Positions 44,023 through 54,508 are shown, numbered from the stretch's first letter. The stretch is 64,000 nt of DNA from Mariluticola halotolerans (GCF_021611515.1 NZ_CP090960.1:496001-560000), one strand, 5' to 3'. Notes: a model not told the origin generated them from the letters alone. Program-made: numbers and translations.

Positions 44023-45282
44023 GTGAGCGTGAACAATGCGTGGCAGATGAACTTTTCAGTGATCAGAAAACTTGTAACCGTATTGATCTGTCTCCTGTGG
44101 CCACTCGGGTTCGTTGGGGCGCAAGAGGCGGATGGCCCCTTACCCTCGGTTATCGATGCCCGGGTTTCCACCACGCCGGAACGAGCAAGGCTGATCCTTG
44201 ATCTGTCGGGTCCGACTGATTTTGCCGTGGCCACCATTGCCGACCCGCCGCAAATAGCGGTGGACGTGCGGGCCGCTTCGGTCAGTCTCAAGGCCGAGAA
44301 TGTTCCGGCAGGTGAGGGCATTGTCGGTGGATTTTCGGTTGAAATTCTGGAAGAGGGACGGGTGCGGACCTGGCTGGCGCTCAAGGTGCCTGCCCAGGTG
44401 CAACAGGCCTATGTGCTGGAGCCGATCGACGATCAACCAGCCCGTTTGGTTGTAGACCTCGTGCCGACTTCCGAAAGCGCGTTTCTTGCAGCGGCAGAAC
44501 GCGATCTCAAGGCCACCGTTGCCAAGCTTGCTCCGGATGTTGCACCGCCACCGCCTGCGGATAGCGGTGCAGCCCCCACAGTGACTGCTGACAAGGCTCG
44601 ACCCCTTATCGTTATAGATCCGGGGCATGGCGGGATCGATTCCGGGGCAGAGGCCGGTAACGGGATCAAGGAAAAGGATATCGTTCTTGCCTTTTCCCGT
44701 GTGCTGCAAAAACTGCTCATCGAGACAGGCAAATTCGACGTCGCCCTGACGCGCGAGGATGATTCATTTCTGCGGCTGGAAGAGCGTGTGGCGCTGGCAC
44801 GCGCCAACAAGGCCGACCTGTTCCTCTCCATTCATGCCGATTATTTTCAACAGGAAGAAGTGCGTGGTGCCAGCGTTTATATCCGCGATGAACGGGCGAC
44901 CGATGCGCTGGACAAGGTGCTGGCCGACAATGAGAACCGGGTCGACATTATTGCCGGGTTCGCGGTGCCAAAGATGGACAACCATGTGGTCAATATTCTG
45001 GTGGATCTGATGCGCCGGGAAATGCGCCGGCAGTCCTATCGCGTGGCGCAATCGATTGTGACGCAGATGCAGCCGAGCGTGCAATTGCGGCGCTTCCCGG
45101 TGCGCAAAGCCAATTTCATGGTGCTGCAGGCCCCGGATGTGCCATCGGTTCTGGTTGAACTGGGATTTTTGTCCAATGCCAAGGATATCTCCAACCTGAC
45201 GACTGACACATGGCGGGACAATGTCGCTGAAGCGTTGGCGCGGGGCGTCACAACCTATTTTGAAGGTTTTACACAAAAGTAA
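44023..45282 (+). CDS. N-acetylmuramoyl-L-alanine amidase (AmiC-like)
   Basis: GTG at 44023 gives 419 residues; the ATG at 44047 (MNFSVIRKLVTVLICLLW) is also possible and starts right at the signal peptide. An N-terminal AMIN domain (about 45-140) targets the septum or peptidoglycan. The amidase_3 domain has zinc ligands in DPGHGG, the Glu in IKEKD and the His in SIHAD, and the catalytic Glu in VELGFLSN. It cleaves the stem peptide from MurNAc, allowing cell separation. It lies just before the PBP1A gene, as in many alphaproteobacteria. Confidence 0.94.
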   Translation: MSVNNAWQMNFSVIRKLVTVLICLLWPLGFVGAQEADGPLPSVIDARVSTTPERARLILDLSGPTDFAVATIADPPQIAVDVRAASVSLKAENVPAGEGIVGGFSVEILEEGRVRTWLALKVPAQVQQAYVLEPIDDQPARLVVDLVPTSESAFLAAAERDLKATVAKLAPDVAPPPPADSGAAPTVTADKARPLIVIDPGHGGIDSGAEAGNGIKEKDIVLAFSRVLQKLLIETGKFDVALTREDDSFLRLEERVALARANKADLFLSIHADYFQQEEVRGASVYIRDERATDALDKVLADNENRVDIIAGFAVPKMDNHVVNILVDLMRREMRRQSYRVAQSIVTQMQPSVQLRRFPVRKANFMVLQAPDVPSVLVELGFLSNAKDISNLTTDTWRDNVAEALARGVTTYFEGFTQK

Positions 45283-45472
45283 TCCGGCTTTTGTGTCCAT
45301 AATTCTGCCGCGCTCTTGTATCAAAGGGCGCTAACGCATAATTCGCCACGGTCGAAAACGGCGTCCTGCAGGTGACTGCGTCACTAGGCAAAGGTTTTAA
45401 CGGCTTATCGCGCTGAACCCTTGCAACAGGCGCCGGAGCTGACCTGGGACTAAGAGGCAAAAGGGTACCCGC

Positions 45473-47890
45473 ATGCTGCGTTTGATCGGCTGGTTGTTTG
45501 GATTCGGGATGTTTGTGGGGCTGATCGCTCTCGGCGTTGGCGGCTTCTACTTATCCACGCTCACCAAGGATCTGCCCGATTATACGGTGCTCAAAGATTA
45601 TCGTCCGCCAGTGACCACACGTGTCCATGCGGCGGATGGAACGCTTTTGGCCGAATATGCGCGCGAGCGCCGGTTGTTCCAGCCTATCGAAACCATTCCA
45701 GCGCAGGTGATCCAGGCTTTCATTTCTGCCGAGGACAAGGATTTCTATTCGCATGGCGGTATCGCGTTTGACGGCGTTCTGCGCGCGTTGCGCGATAATA
45801 TCCAGAAGCGTCTGGATGGCGGGAACGGGCCGTTGGCCGGTGCATCGACGATCACCCAGCAGGTGGCGAAGAACTTCCTTTTGACCAGCGAGCAGACCTG
45901 GGACCGCAAAATCAAGGAAGCGGTATTGGCGATGCGCATCGAAGATGCCTTCACCAAGGACCAGATTCTGGAATTGTATCTGAACGAGATTTTCCTGGGT
46001 CTCAATTCCTATGGTATCGCGGCTGCGGCGCTGAACTATTTCGACAAGGCGCTTTATGAGCTCGACCTGTCGGAAGCTGCCTATCTCGCCGCGCTTCCCA
46101 AAGGCCCCAATAATTACCACCCATTCCGTCGCCCAAAGGCCGCCATTGAACGGCGCAACTGGGTGCTCGACAGGATGTCCGAGAATGGCTACATCACGCC
46201 CGAACAGACCAGCGCGGCGAAGCAGGAAAGCCTGAATGTGGTGCCGCGGCGTTCCGGCTCGCAGCTGTTTTCGGCTGAATATTTCACCGAGGAAGTGCGC
46301 CGCGAGCTAGCCAGCCTTTATGGCGAAGACCAGCTTTATGGCGGCGGTCTGAGTGTTCGGACCACGCTTGAGCCGAAATTGCAGGCCTATGCCCGCAAGG
46401 CGCTGATGGACGGCCTGGTCAAGTTTGACCAGAGCAAAGGGTTTCGCGGGCCCGTCGCCACCATTGATACGAGTGGGGACTGGGGCATGACCCTTAACGG
46501 CGTCGAGCCGCTGAGCGATGTGCCTGAATGGACGCTGGCTGTTGTGCTGGAGATGGACAGGAACGAGGCCCGTATCGGGTTGCGGCCCAGCAAGGATATT
46601 GACGGCAAGGTACTGGCCGATCGCACGACCGGGCAATTGCCGGGACCAGAGATCAAGTGGGTCAGCAAACCGCTTTCCGAACTCCTGAGCGTGGGTGATG
46701 TGGTTTATGTCGCGCCTGTCGAGGGCAAGGACGGCGTTTACACCATGATGCAGGTGCCCGAGGTGGAAGGCTCGCTTGTGGCGATGGATCCGCGAACAGG
46801 CCGCGTTGTGGCGCTGGTTGGCGGGTTCTCCTTTGCCCTGTCCGAGTTCAATCGCGCAACACAGGCCATGCGTCAGCCGGGTTCGGCTTTCAAGCCGATT
46901 GTTTATTCAGCCGCACTCGACAATGGCTATACCCCGGCATCCGTGGTGCTGGATGCGCCGCTTGAAATCCAGAATGCGGACGGCAGCACCTGGCGGCCCG
47001 AGAATTATGGCCGGGAATTCTATGGCCCGCAGACATTGCGCCGTGGCATCGAGCGGTCGCGTAACGTCATGACAGTGCGCCTGGCCAAGGATATCGGCAT
47101 GCCGCTGGTTGCAGAATATGCGCGTCTGTTTGGTCTTTATGACGATATGTTGCCGGTTTTGGCCATGTCGCTGGGCTCGGGCGAGACCACGGACATGAAA
47201 ATGACCGCAGCTTATGCCACCATTGCCAATGGGGGACGGCGTATTGTGCCGACCCTGATTGACCGGATTCAGGACCGCTACGGCAAGACCGTATACAAGC
47301 ACGACCAGCGTGTTTGCGATGGGTGTCAGGCCACCGAATGGCATAATCAGGAAGAACCTCTGATCATCGATAACCGTGAACAAGTGCTCGACCCGATGAC
47401 GGCTTATCAGATTACGTCGATGATGCAGGGTGTTGTGCAGCGCGGCACCGGAACCAATGCCAGACGGCTGGATCGCCCGGTTGCCGGCAAGACAGGCACG
47501 TCGAGCGATTACAAGGATGCCTGGTTCCTCGGGTTCACCCCGGAACTGGCGGTGGGTGTGTATGTTGGCTACGACACGCCGCGTTCCATGGGGCGTTCGG
47601 CGACCGGCGGCGAGTTTGCCACGCCCATCTTTACGGATTTCATGGAGAAGGCGCTTGAGGGCAAGCCGGCAACGCCATTCCCCATGCCCGGCGGGATGAC
47701 CCAGACCTGGATTGATCCGGCGACAGGCATCAAGGCAATTGCCGGTGAGGCGGCTATTCTCGAGGCGTTCAAGCCGGGCACTGGCCCCAACCTGATCACA
47801 TCGGTGATCGGCGTTGATTCCGAGGCCTTCATCAATATCGAGGATGGTGGTTCCACCGATGTGAATGCGGGGCGCGGCGGCCTTTTCTAG
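45473..47890 (+). CDS. mrcA: Penicillin-binding protein 1A, bifunctional transglycosylase/transpeptidase
   Basis: The 805-residue protein has an N-terminal membrane anchor, the GT51 domain with the catalytic Glu in SAEDKDFYSHGGI and TQQVAKNFLL, an OB-like insert, and the transpeptidase with GSAFKPIVY (SxxK), ERSRNVMTV (SxN) and GKTGTSSDY (KTG). It polymerises and crosslinks peptidoglycan. ATG at 45473 follows AAAAGGGTACCCGC. The length matches alphaproteobacterial PBP1A. Confidence 0.96.
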   Translation: MLRLIGWLFGFGMFVGLIALGVGGFYLSTLTKDLPDYTVLKDYRPPVTTRVHAADGTLLAEYARERRLFQPIETIPAQVIQAFISAEDKDFYSHGGIAFDGVLRALRDNIQKRLDGGNGPLAGASTITQQVAKNFLLTSEQTWDRKIKEAVLAMRIEDAFTKDQILELYLNEIFLGLNSYGIAAAALNYFDKALYELDLSEAAYLAALPKGPNNYHPFRRPKAAIERRNWVLDRMSENGYITPEQTSAAKQESLNVVPRRSGSQLFSAEYFTEEVRRELASLYGEDQLYGGGLSVRTTLEPKLQAYARKALMDGLVKFDQSKGFRGPVATIDTSGDWGMTLNGVEPLSDVPEWTLAVVLEMDRNEARIGLRPSKDIDGKVLADRTTGQLPGPEIKWVSKPLSELLSVGDVVYVAPVEGKDGVYTMMQVPEVEGSLVAMDPRTGRVVALVGGFSFALSEFNRATQAMRQPGSAFKPIVYSAALDNGYTPASVVLDAPLEIQNADGSTWRPENYGREFYGPQTLRRGIERSRNVMTVRLAKDIGMPLVAEYARLFGLYDDMLPVLAMSLGSGETTDMKMTAAYATIANGGRRIVPTLIDRIQDRYGKTVYKHDQRVCDGCQATEWHNQEEPLIIDNREQVLDPMTAYQITSMMQGVVQRGTGTNARRLDRPVAGKTGTSSDYKDAWFLGFTPELAVGVYVGYDTPRSMGRSATGGEFATPIFTDFMEKALEGKPATPFPMPGGMTQTWIDPATGIKAIAGEAAILEAFKPGTGPNLITSVIGVDSEAFINIEDGGSTDVNAGRGGLF

Positions 47891-47990
47891 TGGCTGACGC
47901 CAGCTTGCGCCGTGTTGTGGCGGTCAATGGGTTGATTGCCGGGGCGGTGTCGTTTATCCCAACGGCAACAAAGATTTGGACCAGAGATTT

Positions 47991-49110
47991 ATGCGCGCTG
48001 AAATCGAAAAAATCGTTGATGAGATCCAGCAGGCACTCAGCCTGCTAAGGAGGCATCTTTGACTGGGATACAGCGGAATCACGTCTCGGCGAACTGAACG
48101 CCAAAGCCGAATCGCCTGACCTTTGGAACGACCCTGCCAAGGCGCAGGAAGTCATGCGCCAACGGCAGGACCTTGAGACCCAGATAAAGCTGGTGCGTGA
48201 GGTTGAGGCGGGTATTGAGGACAATATCGGCCTGATCGAACTTGGCGAGGCCGAGGGCGATGACCAGATCGTCAAGGAAGCCGAGGCGGCACTCACCGAA
48301 ATGCGGGGCACGGCGGCACGGATGCAGGTGGAGACCCTGTTGTCCGGCGAAGCCGATTCCAATGATTGCTTTGTGGAAGTGCATTCAGGCGCGGGCGGTA
48401 CCGAGAGCCAGGACTGGGCCAATATGCTGTTACGCATGTATACGCGCTGGGCAGAGCGGCGGAAGTTCAAGGTCGAGACCATTGAAATTCATGACGGCGA
48501 GGAAGCTGGCATCAAATCCGCGACCATCCAGATCAAGGGGCATAATGCCTATGGCTGGCTGAAAACCGAGAGCGGCGTGCACCGTCTGGTGCGGATTTCG
48601 CCTTTCGACAGCCAGGCGCGTCGGCATACGAGCTTTTCGAGCGTCTGGGTCTATCCGGTCATCGACGATTCCATCAATATCGAGGTTTCCGAATCCGATG
48701 TGCGCATCGATACCTATCGCGCTTCCGGTGCGGGCGGGCAGCATGTGAACACCACGGATAGTGCGGTGCGCATTACCCATATTGAGACGGGGATTGTGGT
48801 GCAGTGCCAGAACGAACGTTCCCAGCACAAGAACCGCGCGACGGCATGGACAATGCTGCGGGCCCGGCTTTACGAAGCGGAACTGCAAAAGCGTGAAGAA
48901 GAATCCATGGCCACGGAGAACTCCAAAACCGATATCGGTTGGGGACACCAGATCCGCTCTTACGTGCTGCAACCGTACCAGATGGTGAAGGATTTGCGCA
49001 CCAATATGGAAAGCACCGCGCCGAGCGATGTGCTGGATGGTGATCTTGATGCGTTCATGGAAGCGGCCTTGGCTCAGCGGGTCGGCAATACGGACGCCGA
49101 GAACAGCTGA
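47991..49110 (+). CDS. prfB: Peptide chain release factor 2, with programmed +1 frameshift
   Basis: The ATG at 47991 opens a 23-codon frame that ends at an in-frame TGA (48060-48062); skipping one base at 48060 continues as 349 residues to 49110, total 372. RF2 marks are [14 protein letters not shown] (the SPF anticodon-like loop), and [18 protein letters not shown] with the peptidyl-tRNA-hydrolysing GGQ. The protein ends translation at UGA and UAA. Low RF2 raises the frameshift, so it controls its own level. It follows the PBP1A gene by 100 bp. Confidence 0.95.
48049..48063 (+). promoter_or_regulatory. RF2 autoregulatory +1 frameshift site
   Basis: A Shine-Dalgarno-like AGGAGG (48049-48054 approximately) sits 3 nt before CTT-TGA-C, the slippery leucine codon, in-frame UGA and C. 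The SD spacing, the UGA and the following C match the classic prfB site. Confidence 0.93.
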
Positions 49111-49137
49111 TCCGGCGTCCTGAACTTCAACTGCTGT

Positions 49138-50310
49138 CTAAAGAAACCGGGCCAGTTGCTTGCCGGCCTTGATATAGGCGGCGGGATTGACGGGCTTGTC
49201 GTGCTTGCGCACTTCGAAATGCAGATGCGGGCCGGTACTGCGCCCCGTTGAGCCGACCTTGGCGATTGGCGTGCCGGCCGACACCTTTGCGCCTTTTTGA
49301 GTAATAAAGGCGGAGAGGTGCGCATAACGGGTGATCAAGCCATCCATGTGCTGGACTTCAACAACATTTCCATAGCCGCTTTTGCGCCCTACGAACGTGA
49401 CGGTGCCAGCGCCCGCGCTGTTGACAATCGTGCCGCTGGGTGCAGCAAAATCCAGCCCTGCGTGAAAAGCCTGCCGTTTCAGGAACGGATCCTTGCGCAC
49501 GCCAAAAGTCGAGGACTGGCGCACCTTGCCGGTAACAGGGAACTGTATGGGGGCGAGGGTGGCCGCATCACGGGCGATGCGGAAGCGCTCGAAAGCTGCA
49601 ACCACCGCATTGGCATCGTTGACGAGGCTGTCCGGGTTGATGTCTCCGGGAACTGGTTCAAATGGCCCACCCACGCCACTGGATTCAGCCTCCGGCAATG
49701 CAGGCCGAAGGCCGATGCGGTCGAGTTCGGCCACGATCGTATCGGCTGAATCGGTTGCTGCGTCCGAGAGAGCCGTTAATGCCATGCGGCTTTCATCCAT
49801 CATGTTGCCGATGGATTGAGTGATATATTCGAGATCCGGAAATTCACTGGCGCGGGCAGGGGTGATTGATCCGGTGATCAATGTGTCGTCAATCGGTGCC
49901 ATGTCTTCGATTGCGGCAGTATCTATACCCAGTTCGCGCGCCTTTTCCGCCAATGCCTTGACGTAGTTATGCTGCTCGCTGAGCACTTCCTGCTGATGGG
50001 AGAGTTCCTGCAATTGCAGGTTGAGGTTGCCTGCCTGGGCATATTGACGGGAATGCAGCCGGTCAACTTCCAGCCGCAGGGCGACGATCCGGTCCTGATA
50101 GGCCACCTGCAACTGGTCCGCCGACCCTTTGAGAAGGTTGGAGATGTCACCGCTCATCAGCAGCGCCACAAGTGTGAGGACATTTGTCGTCAGCAAAACA
50201 GCGAACATGCCGTAAAACACCAGGGGGCGAATATGGCCACCTTGGGATTGCTGCTTTTGACTAAACGCAATGCGCCGATTGGAATTTCGCACTCTACTCA
50301 CCCCAAGCAA
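49138..50310 (-). CDS. M23 family metallopeptidase, membrane-anchored with coiled coil
   Basis: The 390-residue protein starts at a TTG (50310) or a GTG three codons on (50301); both follow CAGGAG. One transmembrane helix (PLVFYGMFAVLLTTNVLTLVALL, about 30-52) is followed by a coiled coil (VDRLHSRQYAQAGNLNLQLQELSHQQEVLSEQ) and a C-terminal LytM domain with FGVRKDPFLKRQAFHAGLD and GPHLHFEV, the zinc ligands being present. It probably cuts peptidoglycan crosslinks in the periplasm. It is convergent to prfB. Confidence 0.93.
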   Translation of the reverse strand: MLGVSRVRNSNRRIAFSQKQQSQGGHIRPLVFYGMFAVLLTTNVLTLVALLMSGDISNLLKGSADQLQVAYQDRIVALRLEVDRLHSRQYAQAGNLNLQLQELSHQQEVLSEQHNYVKALAEKARELGIDTAAIEDMAPIDDTLITGSITPARASEFPDLEYITQSIGNMMDESRMALTALSDAATDSADTIVAELDRIGLRPALPEAESSGVGGPFEPVPGDINPDSLVNDANAVVAAFERFRIARDAATLAPIQFPVTGKVRQSSTFGVRKDPFLKRQAFHAGLDFAAPSGTIVNSAGAGTVTFVGRKSGYGNVVEVQHMDGLITRYAHLSAFITQKGAKVSAGTPIAKVGSTGRSTGPHLHFEVRKHDKPVNPAAYIKAGKQLARFL

Positions 50311-50389
50311 TACTCCTGCCGGGGCGCAAGGTGACAGCTTATGGTTAATAAACGCAAAAACCCTTATTTACGTACGGGTAAGATTTAGC

Positions 50390-50863
50390 TCAGGCAATCA
50401 GCGCCTTAGTGGCCTCCAGCACTTCTGCGGCATGCCCTTTTACGCGCCGGACGGTCCATTGCCGGGCGATCCTGCCATCCGGCCCAATCAGAAAGGTGCT
50501 GCGGATCAGACCCATATAGGTTTTACCGAAAGTGGTTTTTTCACCCCATACGCCGAAGGCGTTAATCGCGAGATGGTCCGGATCTGCCGCCAGCGTGGTG
50601 CCAAGTTTATATTTGTCGCGGAATTTACCGTGGGCCTTTGTGCTGTCGGGAGAAATCCCGACGACCTGGGCCTTGATTGCGGCGAACGCATCCGCCAAAG
50701 CGGTGAATTCCATATTTTCTACCGTGCAGGATTGCGTGTCGTCCTGCGGATAAAAGAACAGGACAACTGGATGGCCTTTGTGGGCTGAAAGCGTGAAGGA
50801 TGTTCCGCTATCTGTTTCCAGCGTAAAATCGGGGGCTTTATCCCCTTGTTCCAATATTGCCAT
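50390..50863 (-). CDS. Peroxiredoxin of the BCP/PrxQ family, one-cysteine type
   Basis: The 157-residue protein has VVLFFYPQDDTQSCTVENMEF with the peroxidatic Cys, and a normal Prx fold after it. The resolving Cys that BCP often has five residues later is missing, and there is no other Cys in the protein, so it must use an outside thiol. It reduces hydroperoxides. The start follows AAGGAGTTAATGGA. Confidence 0.92.
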   Translation of the reverse strand: MAILEQGDKAPDFTLETDSGTSFTLSAHKGHPVVLFFYPQDDTQSCTVENMEFTALADAFAAIKAQVVGISPDSTKAHGKFRDKYKLGTTLAADPDHLAINAFGVWGEKTTFGKTYMGLIRSTFLIGPDGRIARQWTVRRVKGHAAEVLEATKALIA

Positions 50864-51022
50864 TCCATTAACTCCTTGTGGGCTAACCCGGCGCTATTCT
50901 TGCTGTTCAGGCAGCGTGCGCGTCATATTCCGGCCCGGTTGCTCATGAACACAGACCATGTGCCGGGCCGATTCTCAACCAGCGTTCCGCGGCCGGCAAG
51001 ATGACAGGTTTTCAGCAAAATT

Positions 51023-54000
51023 GTGACTGGTGCGGACATAGATAGCAACAAGACAGGCCGGAAGCTGAATTACCGCCGGGCGGCGCGTATCCTGCTGTGG
51101 ATTTTTGGTGTGCCCGCCGTGGCGTTTCTCGTCATCTACGCCAAGTTGCTGTTTGGACCGATGCCGGTGCCGTTCGTGCGGGACCGTGCCATGGCGGGCG
51201 TGATTGAGGCTCTGCCTGAGAATCTCACAGTTGTGTTCGGGGAGGCCAGTCTCGCTATTGAAGGCGGATTGGCCCCAGTTATTGTTTTTACCCCGGTATC
51301 GATCAGAGACAGCGACACCGGCGCTGATATCAAGATGGACAAGCTTGAAGTCGGTTTTTCGCCGGTGCGGGCCTTGTTCGGTCAGCCGGGTATCAGCGTG
51401 ACGATGGTTCGTCCCCATTTTCAGGTCATCCAGGATTTGTTCGGGCCCAGGCTTGCCGGGTTGGAGCTGGTGGATGATTTGTCGGGCGACCCTGCAACGG
51501 TGTGGGTCATGGAAGGGCGCTCGCCGCTGCCTTCCGTGCGCATTTCTGCCGAAGGGCTGGCCGTCAACGGTCCCTTGCCGGCAAATGCCGGCGCTTCCAG
51601 CTTTCGTTCTGACAATGACTGGCTGATCTTCAATTTGCTGGCGACTGAAGAGAGTTTGGCCGCGTTTGAGGTGCAATCGCGGGAAGGGCGGTTTTCGCGC
51701 CTGAGGGTGCGCGACGGCGTTCTGGATATGCATGATTCTGTCTATGGACTGTTTCGCCAGTTCACAGATGTGGAGCTTGATATTGCGCCATCCCGCATAC
51801 GCCCGCGCATTCGCGGTACCTTTGCTGCCACCCTGGCCGGACGCCGGGTGGAAGGCACGATCGTGCGCAGCCGCAATGAGGCGGGAAATGTCGAATTTGA
51901 ATCGACGGCAACCAATCTCGATTTTGCGACCCTTTTGCCGTTCATCGATGATCCGGACGGGTTGCTGGCTGTGCGCGGTGCGGGCGATCTCGCGGTCAAG
52001 GTCGAGTATTCGGCGGAGGACGGGCGCCTGCTCAACGGCGTTTTCGACGTGGATATGACCGGTGCCGAATTGCGGGTGGATACCGATACATTCCCCATTG
52101 TCACCGATAATGTGCGTATCGAATGGCAGCCCGATCAGGCGCAGTTCAGGATCAGTGATGCCGGGCTGCAGATCGGCCAGAGCTCGGCTGAATTGTCCGG
52201 TGTCTTTGTGATGGGGCTGGACAAAAGCTACGGGCCGACATTGAGCATGTCGCTTGATGCAAAGAACGTGGTTCTGCATCCTAATGACATGGACGCGCCA
52301 GAGGTGCCGTTTGATGATGTCTCGTTTACCGGCTGGTCGGCCCCGCTTTACGGCGCGTTGGGGATTGATCAGCTTGTGGCGAAAAAGCCGGGGGTGCTGG
52401 TGCGCACCAAGGGGCGCGCGGATATGGTGCGGGCCGGGATCGGCATTGATATGGAGCTGAGCGGCAGCGGTGCGTCGGCCGATGATCTGAAACGGTTATG
52501 GCCGTATTTCCTGTCCGGCAGCGCCCGGGACTGGTTTGTCGCGAATGTGATGTCTGGCGCTGTTGAAAATGCCGCGATGCGCTTCAACTTTCCAGTTGGT
52601 TCGATGGCGATTGGTGATGAGGACAAGCCCGTGCCCGAGGGGGCCTTGTCGATTGATATTATCGGCAATGATGTCGAGTTTACCCCGACAGATACGATGG
52701 CTGCGATCCGAGTTGAGGGCGAGACGCGGCTGCAGGTGCGCGATGACATGACCACAGTGGGTATGGATGGCGCAACGCTTGCAACGGATGCGGGGCCGGT
52801 GAAAGTGTCTGACGCGGCGTTGATCATCGATACCAAGGGGGTCGGCAGTACGGTCTTCGAGCTTTCAGGCGATGTGGATGGAGATATCCCTTCCTTGCTG
52901 GCGCTGACCAATGAACAATCCCCCGGGGTCCTGAGCAGCTTTGACGCGCCTGTTGCCCCCGAGACATTGTCCGGCATGGTCAAGGGGTCCCTGGTGGCAA
53001 CGATTGTCATGGAGGCCGACGATACGGTGCGCAGTGTCGATTACGCGGTCAATGCTGCGGTCGACGACTTTGCCAGCAGTGTGCCGATTGAGAATGTCAG
53101 CATCGACGATGGTGACCTCACGTTCTCTGTGACCCCGGCCGGGTATAGTATCAACGGCACTGCCAAGGTCAGCGGCATTGATGCGGTGCTTGATATCAGC
53201 GGCCAGCTCGATGGCGAGCCGAATATTCTGCTTTCCTCGGAACTGGACGTTGCGCAGCTCGCAGAGATGGGGTTTGACGCGAGTGCCTATCTCAACGGCA
53301 AGGTGCGGTTTGTGGCGCGGCCCGTGGCTGACGGATCGATCCAGGTGGCGGCCGATCTGAAAGATGCGGCGCTGACGGTCACCGATATCGGCATCAGCAA
53401 GGCGGCCGGGGTCGCTGGTAGCCTCAATGCGGCAATCACGCCCGATGGCGATATCTACGAGGTCAGCGATGTCAGCCTGACTTTTGCCGATGTCGATATC
53501 AAAGGCGGGATGATCGTTGACAATTCGGGGCTGAAATCCGCGGAGTTTTCGACCTTCAAGCTCAGCCCCGGTGATCGTGCTTCGGTGAATGTCACCACCA
53601 CTGATACTGGTGTTGATCTGGTATTGCGGGGCGATCAGCTTGACCTCAAGCCCATGTTGAAGCGCTTCTTCGCACTTGATCAGATATCAACCGGCGGGCC
53701 GCAAGCTACCCAGCTTGATCAGGCGATTTCTCTCGATGTGGAGTTGAAGCAGGCTGTGGGGTTCTATCGGACGACGGCCTATAATCTTGATCTGGAACTG
53801 GCGCTGAAAGGCGAAGATATCCGCAATGTGTCGATGCAGGCGCAGTTTGCCGAAGGTAGCGCCGTGTCGATTGCCACCAATCCCACCCAGAGCGGCCGGA
53901 CAATGTCTGTCGCATTCAACGATCTGGGCACGCTGTTGCGGTTCCTCAATGTCTATCCGCGTCTGCTGGGCGGACAGGGGAGCCTTACCCTGGCACAGGA

Positions 54001-54499
54001 CACGGCACGCAAGGTCGATCGCGGCGACTTGCGCTTGCGTGATTTTGCTTTGGTTGATGAGGAAAAAGTTGTCGAGATACTCGGCAACCACCGGGATTCG
54101 CGTGCGCTTGTCGCCAATGAGAACCGGTTGAACTTCAATGATGGGGAAGTGCAGTTCATTCGCCGCTCAGACCGGATTGAAGTGGTTGATGCGGTTCTTG
54201 ATGGCGATACAACAGGCGGCACGATGCGCGGTTTTGTTTATACCAAGACGCGGCAATATGATCTGACGGGCACCTATATACCGCTGTTTGCGCTCAATAA
54301 TATTTTCCAGAAACTGCCGATTGTCGGGCAGATCCTTGGCGGGCGCGACGGCGAGGGTTTGGTCGGCGTGACCTTTGCGGTGCGCGGCAGTCTTGATGAT
54401 CCGCAATTCCTGATCAATCCCGCCTCGATATTGCTCCCCGGCGCCTTCCGTGGCCTGATGGAATTCAGGTCGCGAGAAGCGCCGCGGGAAACACAATAG
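51023..54499 (+). CDS. AsmA-like / DUF3971 large envelope protein
   Basis: GTG at 51023 gives 1158 residues with one N-terminal helix (ILLWIFGVPAVAFLVIYAKLLF, about 22-43), and a very long region of repeated beta-strand-rich segments of the type seen in YhdP/AsmA proteins (for example YSINGTAKVSGIDAVLDISGQ, ADLKDAALTVTDIGISKAAG). The C-terminal part (TGGTMRGFVYTKTRQYDLTGTYIPLFALNNIFQKLPIVGQILGGRDGEGLVGVTFAVRGSLDDPQFLINPASILLPGAFR) is the AsmA-like end domain. The protein probably spans the periplasm and helps phospholipid transport to the outer membrane. Confidence 0.9.
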   Translation: MTGADIDSNKTGRKLNYRRAARILLWIFGVPAVAFLVIYAKLLFGPMPVPFVRDRAMAGVIEALPENLTVVFGEASLAIEGGLAPVIVFTPVSIRDSDTGADIKMDKLEVGFSPVRALFGQPGISVTMVRPHFQVIQDLFGPRLAGLELVDDLSGDPATVWVMEGRSPLPSVRISAEGLAVNGPLPANAGASSFRSDNDWLIFNLLATEESLAAFEVQSREGRFSRLRVRDGVLDMHDSVYGLFRQFTDVELDIAPSRIRPRIRGTFAATLAGRRVEGTIVRSRNEAGNVEFESTATNLDFATLLPFIDDPDGLLAVRGAGDLAVKVEYSAEDGRLLNGVFDVDMTGAELRVDTDTFPIVTDNVRIEWQPDQAQFRISDAGLQIGQSSAELSGVFVMGLDKSYGPTLSMSLDAKNVVLHPNDMDAPEVPFDDVSFTGWSAPLYGALGIDQLVAKKPGVLVRTKGRADMVRAGIGIDMELSGSGASADDLKRLWPYFLSGSARDWFVANVMSGAVENAAMRFNFPVGSMAIGDEDKPVPEGALSIDIIGNDVEFTPTDTMAAIRVEGETRLQVRDDMTTVGMDGATLATDAGPVKVSDAALIIDTKGVGSTVFELSGDVDGDIPSLLALTNEQSPGVLSSFDAPVAPETLSGMVKGSLVATIVMEADDTVRSVDYAVNAAVDDFASSVPIENVSIDDGDLTFSVTPAGYSINGTAKVSGIDAVLDISGQLDGEPNILLSSELDVAQLAEMGFDASAYLNGKVRFVARPVADGSIQVAADLKDAALTVTDIGISKAAGVAGSLNAAITPDGDIYEVSDVSLTFADVDIKGGMIVDNSGLKSAEFSTFKLSPGDRASVNVTTTDTGVDLVLRGDQLDLKPMLKRFFALDQISTGGPQATQLDQAISLDVELKQAVGFYRTTAYNLDLELALKGEDIRNVSMQAQFAEGSAVSIATNPTQSGRTMSVAFNDLGTLLRFLNVYPRLLGGQGSLTLAQDTARKVDRGDLRLRDFALVDEEKVVEILGNHRDSRALVANENRLNFNDGEVQFIRRSDRIEVVDAVLDGDTTGGTMRGFVYTKTRQYDLTGTYIPLFALNNIFQKLPIVGQILGGRDGEGLVGVTFAVRGSLDDPQFLINPASILLPGAFRGLMEFRSREAPRETQ

Positions 54500-54508
54500 C
54501 GGGTTGTC

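Noticed and set aside
50341-50348. ATGGTTAA, a CtrA half-site-like octamer upstream of the M23 peptidase gene
   Set aside because: A single octamer is too short to support a call without the paired half-site or genome statistics.
50975-52279. Minus-strand open frame of 434 codons opposite the AsmA-like gene
   Set aside because: It is an antisense shadow, rich in His, Arg and Gln as mirrored coding sequence usually is, without domains.
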